From: an uncultured Prevotella sp.
Lineage (GTDB): Bacteria > Bacteroidota > Bacteroidia > Bacteroidales > Bacteroidaceae
DNA: 56,937 nucleotides
Reading direction: 5' to 3'
NCBI GenBank assembly: GCA_900315695.1
Contig: ONAE01000003.1
Span: 1 to 56,937, forward strand
Part shown: positions 18,386 through 26,239 of the stretch, piece by piece
How the letters are laid out: each line of letters opens with the position of its first letter
How positions within the stretch are numbered: position 1 is the first letter of the stretch
Made by a program: the position numbers and the translations under genes
Notes under the pieces: generated by a model
What the model saw: only the letters and a program-made list of their open reading frames with translations
Told to the model about the DNA's origin: nothing
The model's database searches: none

Positions 18386-20880
18386 AATTTCTTTTTCTTC
18401 TTAAGATTCTTGACAACCGACTTCACCGTATGACGCTTCAGATATTCCTCGGGTGTCTTTTTCATCTTCTGATAGAAGGCTGCAACGAAGTAGTTGGGCG
18501 AAACGAAGCCTAACTCATTAGCCACTTCCTCTATACTTTTATCCGTCTTACGCAGCATCTCGACGCCTTTCTCTATCATCAGAGAAAGAGCCATCGGACG
18601 CGGACTCTTATAAATATTCGCCGTGATGAGCTTATAGAATTCCTGAATATCCAAACCCGACTCCCGTCCCAATTCACGCATCGTCAGTGAATCTTCCGGC
18701 TTGGACATCACATAAGGCATCAGCTTGATCATCATATCAATAAACTCAGGTGCCAGCCCCGTCATATTCACATCATAACGACCATGAATCTCATCAATCG
18801 AAGGCTCAAGAGGTTCTGTGCCACGAGTAGTACAACGCTCAGCGAAACGACGAATATTTTTCAGCAGAGGACGTTCTTGCGTCGCACGCATGGTGAACAT
18901 ACGATCATTACGCAGATAGTAATAAGCATTGATAGCTATCAGGATTATCAGAACCAGTGCCAGGAGCCAATACACACCCGTAGAGCGCCACCAAGGCTCA
19001 TTCACATTGATGGTCCACTTATATGGAGTCGAATCCCACCTATTAGGATTCATGGATGCCTGGACTTCAATCTGATATGAACGAGGTTGCAAGGCCATCA
19101 GCTGCAGATGAAGACGTCCGCTTTTATCAACAATGGCATTGGGCTCATAGCTGGAATAGACGTGCCATTGGTCATCTAATCCGATAACACGTACACGGAA
19201 GAATGTATGCTGCGGTCGGAAATAGTTGAGTGCAGAGAACACCAATGTCACTGAGTTCTGATCGTAGTTCAGATCGACCTCTTTCACACGTGTGACAGCT
19301 TTCTCTATAATCACATGACCATCAATCTCATCACCTGCCTGTACTTCAATACCGTTTACATAGAACTGTATCAGCTTAGGATAAATTTGAAATTTCAAAT
19401 TGCCAATGGTCTTCATCTGTTGTGGGAAGAATGTCACCATGTGATCGAGTGACTGCATCACCACCATACCTTCTGGCGTACAGGCTGCACCATTATTGAC
19501 AAAAGCCTCAACAGGCACTAAATCGAAATCATTATAACTGTTTACGTAATCGATATTTCTGTCCTTAATAACTACACATGATATTCCATAGCTGGTTCCC
19601 ACCCATATCTGGTGATCAAGATCCTCAGTGATAGAATGGACCACATTGTTCAGCAGGCCATCTCGACGAGTAATCATCTGAGGCAGTTTGTCGTTCTCAT
19701 TACGATAGAGCTGCAAGCCCTGACCTGTACCAACCCAGATCCAACCACGTGAATCACGGAAGGCACAGTTCACAAGTCTATCTTGAAAAGTAGTCGTCGA
19801 GGTTCGATACTTCTCCATGATCGAATAGAGTTCTCCTGAATATGGATTATCCCACGTATAAGACTTGAAGGGGGCATTAAACGGACGGGAATATAGTAGT
19901 CCGCGCCGTTCGGTACCAGCCCACATACCACCTTGTTTGTCGAAGGCAATCACATTAATGTCCGTCTTCAGCACCTGACCATCCATCATCATCAACTCGT
20001 CATAATAGCGCTTCGAGCCCGTTTTCGAATTATAAGTCATATAGCCGAAAGAGGTGGGAATATAGAAGAGCGAGTCTTTCTTGGCGATGTTGTTCAGATG
20101 ATAATCACACTCAAGAACGATAGCAGACTCACGCTTACTCATATCATAACGTATCAGCACTGCAGCCTGCTCACCATTACGGATCTGATAGAGATAGTTA
20201 CTGTCATTAAAAAGAACGGATGAACTCTTGTATCGCTCCTTCTGACTCTCATCAAAAACAGACAACTGAAACTGAGATTTACCCGTTGCAAGATCTTTTG
20301 CCTCAACAAGACCATCGTCATAGAACAGCAACAGGCTCTTATCACGATAGGTCTCCACATCCTGCAGGTTCTTACCTGCCCGAATGCGATAGGTCTTTTG
20401 AGACTCCACAGAGAAAAGGTCGTAGCCATTCAAAAGCCATACAACGCCATTTTCTCCGACAAACAGATCGTCAACAGTCTTACTGAATCCGAATTTCAGG
20501 AACTCGTCTTTGACGGAAGTCACGAATTTCTCCGTTGTCAGATTCACGCAAGTAACCGTCTGCTTGTTTTTCAACCACAAATGGTGATACTTATCGAAAT
20601 AAAGATGGTAGTTGCCTCGGTAATTATCCAATGGATAACTGTTCTCTTCTGCGGGATCGATATAAGTGAACATCTGACCATCGAAAAAGTTGATCTGTCC
20701 CATTGTTGCCGTCACCATACGACCAGTCTTCGTACACTTGATCACCTGGGCACTGTTATCCGCCAAACCGTCTGAGGCATTAAAGTTCTCAAACAATCTG
20801 TCAGAACGGTCAGCCATCGCTGTAAGCGACAACATCTGCATGAAGCATAGAATCAGATAAACCACCTTTTTAGTAATCAT
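18382..20880 (-). CDS. Membrane sensor with AraC DNA-binding domain
   Basis: An 832-residue one-protein signalling regulator. After a signal peptide (MITKKVVYLILCFMQMLSLTA) comes a long periplasmic part of two-component-regulator propeller repeats (GWIWVGTGQGLQLY, HQIWVGTSYGISCV). A Y_Y_Y-type domain, one membrane span (WLLALVLIILIAINAYYYL) and a C-terminal AraC-type HTH (FYKLITANIYKSPRPMAL, ELGFVSPNYFVAAFYQKMKK) follow. Unlike hybrid two-component systems it has no histidine kinase or receiver domain, so it must bind DNA while in the membrane. ATG 20880 is chosen because the promoter TATTTTTG ends 5 bases upstream. It is divergent from a GH13 glucosidase, its likely target. Confidence 0.85.
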   Translation of the reverse strand: MITKKVVYLILCFMQMLSLTAMADRSDRLFENFNASDGLADNSAQVIKCTKTGRMVTATMGQINFFDGQMFTYIDPAEENSYPLDNYRGNYHLYFDKYHHLWLKNKQTVTCVNLTTEKFVTSVKDEFLKFGFSKTVDDLFVGENGVVWLLNGYDLFSVESQKTYRIRAGKNLQDVETYRDKSLLLFYDDGLVEAKDLATGKSQFQLSVFDESQKERYKSSSVLFNDSNYLYQIRNGEQAAVLIRYDMSKRESAIVLECDYHLNNIAKKDSLFYIPTSFGYMTYNSKTGSKRYYDELMMMDGQVLKTDINVIAFDKQGGMWAGTERRGLLYSRPFNAPFKSYTWDNPYSGELYSIMEKYRTSTTTFQDRLVNCAFRDSRGWIWVGTGQGLQLYRNENDKLPQMITRRDGLLNNVVHSITEDLDHQIWVGTSYGISCVVIKDRNIDYVNSYNDFDLVPVEAFVNNGAACTPEGMVVMQSLDHMVTFFPQQMKTIGNLKFQIYPKLIQFYVNGIEVQAGDEIDGHVIIEKAVTRVKEVDLNYDQNSVTLVFSALNYFRPQHTFFRVRVIGLDDQWHVYSSYEPNAIVDKSGRLHLQLMALQPRSYQIEVQASMNPNRWDSTPYKWTINVNEPWWRSTGVYWLLALVLIILIAINAYYYLRNDRMFTMRATQERPLLKNIRRFAERCTTRGTEPLEPSIDEIHGRYDVNMTGLAPEFIDMMIKLMPYVMSKPEDSLTMRELGRESGLDIQEFYKLITANIYKSPRPMALSLMIEKGVEMLRKTDKSIEEVANELGFVSPNYFVAAFYQKMKKTPEEYLKRHTVKSVVKNLKKKKKF

Positions 20881-20884
20881 GCCA

Positions 20885-20892
20885 CAAAAATA
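20885..20892 (-). promoter_or_regulatory. -7 box for the sensor/AraC gene
   Basis: TATTTTTG on the minus strand, just 5 bases upstream of ATG 20880, implying a nearly leaderless transcript. A weak CTTG lies 20 bases further upstream. Confidence 0.5.
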
Positions 20893-20931
20893 CGAACTAT
20901 TTTGCAAATAAGCAAGAAAACGGAAGAAAAA

Positions 20932-20962
20932 TTGCTGAATTGGTATTTTTTCACTATCTTTG
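20932..20962 (+). promoter_or_regulatory. Promoter of the GH13 gene
   Basis: TTG (20932-20934), 20 bases, TATCTTTG (20955-20962), followed by GCACCCAG. Together with the -7 box at 20885 it makes a divergent promoter pair in a short intergenic space. Confidence 0.7.
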
Positions 20963-21004
20963 CACCCAGTACATTATTTAATAGTTCAACAAATAAAATG
21001 ACTT

Positions 21005-22762
21005 ATGAATACTAGACCATTAACATTATTCGTTGTGAGCATGATGGTAGCTCTAGCCTCGGCACAAACCATCACAGGAAAGTATGAAATACCTGCAATG
21101 CCCGACTGGGCCAAGAATGCGGTATTCTACCAGATCTATCCGCAGACTTTCTGCGACTCCGATGGCGACGGCATCGGAGACATCCAAGGCATCATCAGTA
21201 AACTCGACTACGTGAAGAGCCTCGGCGTGGATGCCATCTGGTTCAACCCCTTCTTCGATTCCCCTTTCTACGATGCCGGCTACGACATCCGCGACTATTA
21301 CAAGATCGCCCCCCGCTATGGCACCAATGATGATGCCAAGCAGCTCTTTGAGGAAGCTCATAAACGAGGGATGCATGTTATCTTCGACTACGTGATCAGC
21401 TACACAGCCATCGACCACCCTTGGTTCGTAGCCTCTCAGAAACAGGAGCCCAACAAATACTCAAACTATTACATCTGGACGGAAACCAACTGGGTGGATC
21501 CCCCCTTCGAGTTCGCAGGTCAGTTTGTGAAAGGCTATGGACAGCGCAACGGTCAGTTCATGCGTAACTTCTTCTGGTGCCAGCCCGCACTGAACTTTGG
21601 ATTCGCCAATCCCGATCCTAACCAGAAGTGGCAGTTGCCCACCAACCATCCTGATGTGCTGGCGATGCGTGAGGACTTGAAGAACGTGCTCCGTTTCTGG
21701 ATGGATATGGGTGCCGACGGTTTCCGTGCTGATATGGCAGGAGCACTGGTGAAGACCCGCCACGTAAGAGGCAACGAACAGTTCTTCAATACCAACGAGA
21801 ACGAGACCAAACTCTTCTGGCGTGAGATCCGACAACTGCTTGAAAAGGAATACCCACGTGGATTCATGGTAGCAGAGTGGTCTTATCCTGCCGATGCCCT
21901 CGACAACTGCTTCCATGTAGATTTCTTCCACTGGTTCAAGGGTTACAACGATCTGTTCCAGAAAGAGAGCTGGCGCATCCTCAACGGTGTGAGCGAGGGG
22001 CACAGCTACTTCGATACTGAAGGTAAGGGTACAGTAACTGACTTCCTGAAAAGCTATATGGACCAGTATGAGAGGACCGTCGGCAAGGGCTATATCAGTC
22101 TGCCGCTGGGAAATCATGACAATGCCCGTCTGGGAAACAAACGCACAGACAAGGAACTGGAGATCATCTATGCTTTCGGCTTCACAATGCCAGGCGTACC
22201 TTTCTTATATTATGGCAATGAGATTGGTATGCGTCAGCTTCCTAAAGACTGGCCACAGGTGGAGGGAGCCTATCAGCCACGTAACGGTGCCCGCACACCC
22301 ATGCAGTGGAGCTCAGACAAGAACCTCGGTTTCTCTTCAGGTGATGCTGCCAACCTCTATCTGCCTGTGGATCCTGCAGCCGATGCACCCAACGTAGCAG
22401 CACAGGAGAAGAATCCCAACTCTTTGCTCAACAAAACGCGTCGCCTAATAGCCTTGCGTCATAGTGAGCCCGCACTTGCCAATTACGCAGAGTTTGTGCC
22501 CGTCTATCCAAGTCAGGATGCACCCGACCCCTACCCCTTTGTCTATGCACGTGCAGCAGGCAACAATGTAGTACTGGTTATGCTGAACCCCAGGGCAAAA
22601 GCTTCTGATGCCACATTCAATATCAATGTGAAGTTCAGTGGTACAAAACTACTGGCTGGTGATGCCTTCAAGATTGAGCACAACAAGAAGAGCGGTAACA
22701 TGACGATCCATATGCCCGCAACCTCTTATGCCGTTGTGAAGCTTCAAAATGCCCGTTACTGA
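21005..22762 (+). CDS. GH13 alpha-glucosidase/amylase-family enzyme, exported
   Basis: A 585-residue glycoside hydrolase with a signal peptide (MNTRPLTLFVVSMMVALASA). The GH13 barrel carries a Ca-site-like DSDGDGIGD, the nucleophile Asp243 in GFRADMAG, the acid/base Glu291 in FMVAEWSYP and Asp372 in LGNHDNARLG. A C-terminal beta domain ends in SYAVVKLQNARY. The overall order resembles oligo-1,6-glucosidase/trehalose-synthase-like enzymes of about 550 residues. Region I, normally DxVxNH, reads DYVISY (residues 128-133), so the conserved His is replaced by Tyr. It probably acts on alpha-glucans in the periplasm and may be controlled by the divergent sensor/AraC regulator. Confidence 0.88.
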   Translation: MNTRPLTLFVVSMMVALASAQTITGKYEIPAMPDWAKNAVFYQIYPQTFCDSDGDGIGDIQGIISKLDYVKSLGVDAIWFNPFFDSPFYDAGYDIRDYYKIAPRYGTNDDAKQLFEEAHKRGMHVIFDYVISYTAIDHPWFVASQKQEPNKYSNYYIWTETNWVDPPFEFAGQFVKGYGQRNGQFMRNFFWCQPALNFGFANPDPNQKWQLPTNHPDVLAMREDLKNVLRFWMDMGADGFRADMAGALVKTRHVRGNEQFFNTNENETKLFWREIRQLLEKEYPRGFMVAEWSYPADALDNCFHVDFFHWFKGYNDLFQKESWRILNGVSEGHSYFDTEGKGTVTDFLKSYMDQYERTVGKGYISLPLGNHDNARLGNKRTDKELEIIYAFGFTMPGVPFLYYGNEIGMRQLPKDWPQVEGAYQPRNGARTPMQWSSDKNLGFSSGDAANLYLPVDPAADAPNVAAQEKNPNSLLNKTRRLIALRHSEPALANYAEFVPVYPSQDAPDPYPFVYARAAGNNVVLVMLNPRAKASDATFNINVKFSGTKLLAGDAFKIEHNKKSGNMTIHMPATSYAVVKLQNARY

Positions 22763-22835
22763 CAACCGTACTAACATATCCCCATCGGAGAACGAGAATG
22801 ATTGACATAATCCTTGAATATACCACAAAATAAAA

Positions 22836-23903
22836 ATGGATACTGAGCAGGTACGGGAATACACATTGTATGAACCAGTGTTGCATCTGAAATCTTTTCA
22901 GGAACTAACCACAGATGAGCTTTACGAATTGCTGAGAGTGCGTAGCGAGGTTTTTGTGGTTGAACAGGATTGCGTTTATCAGGATTTAGACGGTGATGAT
23001 CAGAAGTCCATCCACCTATGGCTGACCCTGGCAAACAAGATCGTTGCTTTGGCTCGTGTTTGTCCGGCAGGTACCCACATGCCTGAAATCTCCATCGGAA
23101 GGGTTATCACCACTGAGCGAGGCAAAGGCTATGGCAAGCAGATCATGCTTTATGCCATTGATACAGCGATTAAGTATTTCCACGCAACACGTATAGATAT
23201 TGAGGCTCAGGAGTATGCCAAAGGGTTCTATGAAGGCGTGGGATTCAGACAGTCTTCCGAGTCTTTCATGCTTGACGGCATTCCCCATATTAGAATGACT
23301 TGGACAGAAACCAGCAAAAAAACGATATTGTTCCTTCACGGATTCTATGCCAGCGGCCAGTGTGTGCCAGCTATGGCACTGAGGGAGGCTTTTGAAGGGA
23401 AAGCCAATGTGCTGACTCCTGACCTCCCACTCCACCCTAATGATGCCATCAGACTCATCCGCGACATCTGTGACAAGGAGAAGCCAGACGTGCTCGTCGG
23501 CAACAGCTGTGGGTCGTTCTATGCACAAATGATTTCTCAGACAGTTGGCATCCCTGCCCTACTCGGCAATCCATATTTCAAGATGTCGGACTTCCTCCGT
23601 GAACGTATCGGCACACACAAGTATAAGTCACCAAGGGCTGATGGTAAGCAAGACTTCACCATTGATGAACAACTGATCAGTGAGTTCGAAGCAATGGAGG
23701 CTCACCAGTTTGACTGCTGTAATTTATATAATAAGGAACGCGTATGGGGACTCTTTGGAGAAGAAGACACTCTTGCACACTTTGAACCACTTTTCCTAAA
23801 GCACTATCAGAACAGCTATCATTTCCCTGGAGGCCATACACCAACGGCAGAACAGTTCAAGACATGGTACTGTCCGCTCATAGAGAAGCTGCTTTTGTTT
23901 TAG
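22836..23903 (+). CDS. GNAT acetyltransferase fused to YqiA-type esterase
   Basis: A 355-residue two-domain protein. Residues 13-155 match the ElaA-like GNAT acyltransferase pattern (LRVRSEVFVVEQDCVYQDLDGDDQ, then the acetyl-CoA loop TERGKGYGKQIM). Residues 162-355 match the YqiA/UPF0227 alpha/beta hydrolase: FLHGFYASG, nucleophile Ser224 in GNSCGS, acid Asp311 in GEEDTL, and His334 in FPGGHTP. No stop or frameshift separates the parts, and the linker is only a few residues. Both would be cytoplasmic; substrates are unknown. The gene starts 73 bases after the GH13 stop and converges with the SGNH gene, overlapping it by 4 bases. Confidence 0.85.
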   Translation: MDTEQVREYTLYEPVLHLKSFQELTTDELYELLRVRSEVFVVEQDCVYQDLDGDDQKSIHLWLTLANKIVALARVCPAGTHMPEISIGRVITTERGKGYGKQIMLYAIDTAIKYFHATRIDIEAQEYAKGFYEGVGFRQSSESFMLDGIPHIRMTWTETSKKTILFLHGFYASGQCVPAMALREAFEGKANVLTPDLPLHPNDAIRLIRDICDKEKPDVLVGNSCGSFYAQMISQTVGIPALLGNPYFKMSDFLRERIGTHKYKSPRADGKQDFTIDEQLISEFEAMEAHQFDCCNLYNKERVWGLFGEEDTLAHFEPLFLKHYQNSYHFPGGHTPTAEQFKTWYCPLIEKLLLF

Positions 23904-25048
23904 AATGATTCTTCGTGGTCGTAGCGAGGCATGTGGCGAATCAACTTATGGACTGCAGCTTGTGCCATCGCCTCGTAGGCACGTTCACTGGGATGCAAAT
24001 GATCGCCACTGTCAAAGCCGTCGGCAAAGGCCTTCGGATTAGTGGTGCTACGTACGGCTGCATCGAAATCGACACATCCATCAAAGATCGGTGATGTACG
24101 TAACCACTCGTTAAACTGCTGACGCATGGCATCGCGATCTTCATTGTAGGTTCGCCAACCAAAGATTGGCAACAATGTGCCGCTCCACACCTTCAATCCC
24201 ATCGCCTTGGCAGGTTTCACGTAGATATCCTCTACCCCACGCTCCATCTCCTCTACCGTCGGCAGATCACTCCAAGGACGGAAAGGATTGACATCTTCTC
24301 CCACGGGATGGATGATGTCGTTGATGCCGTGCTGGATGATAACATCCGACGCACCAGCCACATTCATCTCTATGGGAAAGCGCGTGGCACCTTTCAGACC
24401 GTAGGCTTGATAGGTGATACAGTCGTATTGGCGCAGGATACGTGTGCCACTGACAGCGCGACGGATGATAGCCACATGAGAGCCGAAAGCCAGCTGAGCC
24501 ATATAGTCGGGCCACGACTGGGCCGTGATGGAGTCACCATAACACACGATGGCGTGATTCTCAGGTGAGGTCAGCACATCAACGGTATTGAGAAAGTAGA
24601 ACCAGTTGGTATGACGCGACAGATCGATGGGCAGTTCGTCGGCCTCTGCAAAGTCACCATAGGCATAGTAGCCCTTCGACAACGGACCAGTCACAAGCGT
24701 GCCACTGTTCATTTGTGTGTAATCAGCCAGATAGAAGCTCACCTCTATCGTGTCACCACGGTTCACGGGATAGCTGATAGCATCGCTCTCCGTTTCCTGA
24801 CCAGGCATCAGACATACATTCTTCTCCCCGCCAAAGGTGACGGGTGTATGCCCAACAAAGACCTTCGAAAGTGTGACAGGCTCTGTACCTGTGAGGTTAG
24901 AAAAACGGAAACGCAGCATACTTCCACCGAATGGCATACGGATGGGATAACGCAGCGTGAGATCCTTAGCATAAACGGCCTCACGACGGTTTGTAATCGA
25001 AGTGGCATTTCCCCAACAGGCCACCCATTTCTTGCTATCAGTCATCAT
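23900..25048 (-). CDS. SGNH/GDSL-family hydrolase
   Basis: A 382-residue esterase-type protein. An N-terminal beta domain of about 160 residues (GGSMLRFRFSNLTG) precedes the SGNH domain. The nucleophile is Ser173 in CYGDSITAQ, the Gly block is in AVSGTRIL, the Asn block in HGINDIIHP, and the Asp/His pair in GDHLHPSERAYE. No signal peptide is seen, so it is probably cytoplasmic; related proteins remove acyl groups from carbohydrates or lipids. It is the second gene of a minus-strand pair with the nitroreductase 46 bases upstream. Its leader contains a near copy of that gene's leader sequence. Confidence 0.85.
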   Translation of the reverse strand: MMTDSKKWVACWGNATSITNRREAVYAKDLTLRYPIRMPFGGSMLRFRFSNLTGTEPVTLSKVFVGHTPVTFGGEKNVCLMPGQETESDAISYPVNRGDTIEVSFYLADYTQMNSGTLVTGPLSKGYYAYGDFAEADELPIDLSRHTNWFYFLNTVDVLTSPENHAIVCYGDSITAQSWPDYMAQLAFGSHVAIIRRAVSGTRILRQYDCITYQAYGLKGATRFPIEMNVAGASDVIIQHGINDIIHPVGEDVNPFRPWSDLPTVEEMERGVEDIYVKPAKAMGLKVWSGTLLPIFGWRTYNEDRDAMRQQFNEWLRTSPIFDGCVDFDAAVRSTTNPKAFADGFDSGDHLHPSERAYEAMAQAAVHKLIRHMPRYDHEESF

Positions 25049-25066
25049 ATTCTGTATTTTAGTGAA

Positions 25067-25086
25067 ATATCAAATTTCCTAAACTT
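25067..25086. repeat. Leader repeat, copy A
   Basis: ATATCAAATTTCCTAAACTT matches copy B at 25600-25619 with one internal mismatch over the first 19 bases. On the minus strand it lies in the leader of the SGNH gene. The two copies flank the nitroreductase gene in direct orientation. Confidence 0.5.
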
Positions 25087-25094
25087 TTCTAATA

Positions 25095-25601
25095 TTACTT
25101 GCAGATGTCCTCTATCATCTTGCGTTTCTTCTCTTTTTGATCGTCAGCTGCATAACCGATAGGAATCAATACAGCTGGCTCTTCATTGTCGGAAATGGCA
25201 AAGAGCTGCTTGCATTTCTCAGCATCGAAGTTGCAGACCCAGCATGTAGCCAGACCTTGCTCCGTAGCTGCCAGGCACAGATGCTCAACCGCAATGGCAA
25301 TGTCGATGTTGCCATGATGTTTGCCGTCTGAGCGGACCCACTCTTCATCGTGAAGAATGCTACAAATGATATACATAGGAGCCGTCTTGAACCATTCACG
25401 GTTATAGCACTCCTGAAGCTTAGCCTTATCATCTTCGTTTTTCACTATGCGAAACATCCACGGCTGCTTATTCACTGCCGACGGAGCAAAGCGGACGCAC
25501 TCCATTACGTAATCCAACTTCTCCTTTTCCACACTCTTATCCTGATAGCTCCTACAGCTATACCTCTGCTTCACTAAATCCAAAAAACCGAAATGTGCCA
25601 T
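25095..25601 (-). CDS. Nitroreductase-family flavoprotein
   Basis: A 168-residue FMN-dependent oxidoreductase of the nitroreductase fold. The N-terminal FMN contact block RYSCRSYQDKSVEKEKL, the segment RFAPSAVNKQPW and the C-terminal ISDNEEPAVLIPIGYA are typical. The family reduces nitro compounds, quinones or flavins with NAD(P)H in the cytoplasm; the substrate here is unknown. The ATG is preceded by TTTAGGAGATTTGAT, an unusually good Shine-Dalgarno for this phylum, which lies in a sequence repeated before the next gene. Confidence 0.88.
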   Translation of the reverse strand: MAHFGFLDLVKQRYSCRSYQDKSVEKEKLDYVMECVRFAPSAVNKQPWMFRIVKNEDDKAKLQECYNREWFKTAPMYIICSILHDEEWVRSDGKHHGNIDIAIAVEHLCLAATEQGLATCWVCNFDAEKCKQLFAISDNEEPAVLIPIGYAADDQKEKKRKMIEDICK

Positions 25602-25619
25602 ATCAAATCTCCTAAACTA
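25600..25619. repeat. Leader repeat, copy B
   Basis: ATATCAAATCTCCTAAACTA overlaps the nitroreductase start codon region. On the minus strand it contains AGGAGATTTGATATG. See copy A at 25067-25086. Confidence 0.5.
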
Positions 25620-25634
25620 TTTTAATTATTGCTG

Positions 25635-25642
25635 CAAAGATA
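25635..25642 (-). promoter_or_regulatory. -7 box for the nitroreductase gene
   Basis: TATCTTTG followed by GCAGC on the minus strand, 33 bases upstream of ATG 25601. The -33 element is not obvious. Confidence 0.6.
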
Positions 25643-25763
25643 GCGATTTTACGCTGAAAAATGGTAATTTTGCAACAAAAATACTTTTTTTTATGAAATT
25701 TCATCGACATTATACGACCAAAGGGCCACAGCTGTTTTGGATTATCTTCGCATAGCTGGACCG

Positions 25764-26210
25764 TCACTTGACGGTGATCCAGACGGGCTCTCCCCTACTC
25801 TTGGCCTCGACGATCTTCTGCTTCAGGCGGTGGAGCCAGATACGGCTGTCAACGACCTGACCTACAAGTTTGTTCTTACCTACGAGGATGCAGCCTTCGG
25901 TGTCTTCTGCGGTGTTGCCCGCGTGGATGCGGATGCCATCGAATTTCGGCACGCCGAGCAGGATGGGCAGCCATTGCTTGAACTTGGGCGAGAATGAAAT
26001 CACCACAGCATAGTGACCTTCGGGGATGGCCGAGCGGCCTTTCACCTTATACGCCCCGTGTTCGTAGTCGCGCCAAGTGGGTTCCAGCGTGTCACAGAAA
26101 TAATCATCGGCTGTGCCTGCCAGATACTCGTCATTTACTCGTCTCTGAATGTAGAGCCTACCTATCGTGTAGGTTCTGCGTTTTGCTATACGTTCCAATA
26201 TCAGTTCCAT
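25764..26210 (-). CDS. DUF5675-family protein
   Basis: A 148-residue protein with the DUF5675 pattern: CDTLEPTWRD near residue 39, AIPEGHYAVVISFSPKF, then GIRIHAGNTAEDTEGCILVG, a His...Gly-Cys arrangement like that of L,D-transpeptidase or lysozyme-associated cassette proteins. Members are found in phages and in mobile cassettes of Bacteroidota, beside DUF3987 genes as here. The biochemical role is not established; a cell-wall or lysis-related role is only an inference from the neighbourhood. It follows the DUF3987 gene in the same direction after 29 AT-rich bases. Confidence 0.8.
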   Translation of the reverse strand: MELILERIAKRRTYTIGRLYIQRRVNDEYLAGTADDYFCDTLEPTWRDYEHGAYKVKGRSAIPEGHYAVVISFSPKFKQWLPILLGVPKFDGIRIHAGNTAEDTEGCILVGKNKLVGQVVDSRIWLHRLKQKIVEAKSRGEPVWITVK

Positions 26211-26239
26211 ATTTTTTTAATTATTACATTTTTACATTA

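Noticed and set aside
21461-22117. Minus-strand ORF of 218 codons inside the GH13 gene
   Set aside because: The GH13 frame has all catalytic motifs; the opposite frame shows no domain and only mirrors codon bias.
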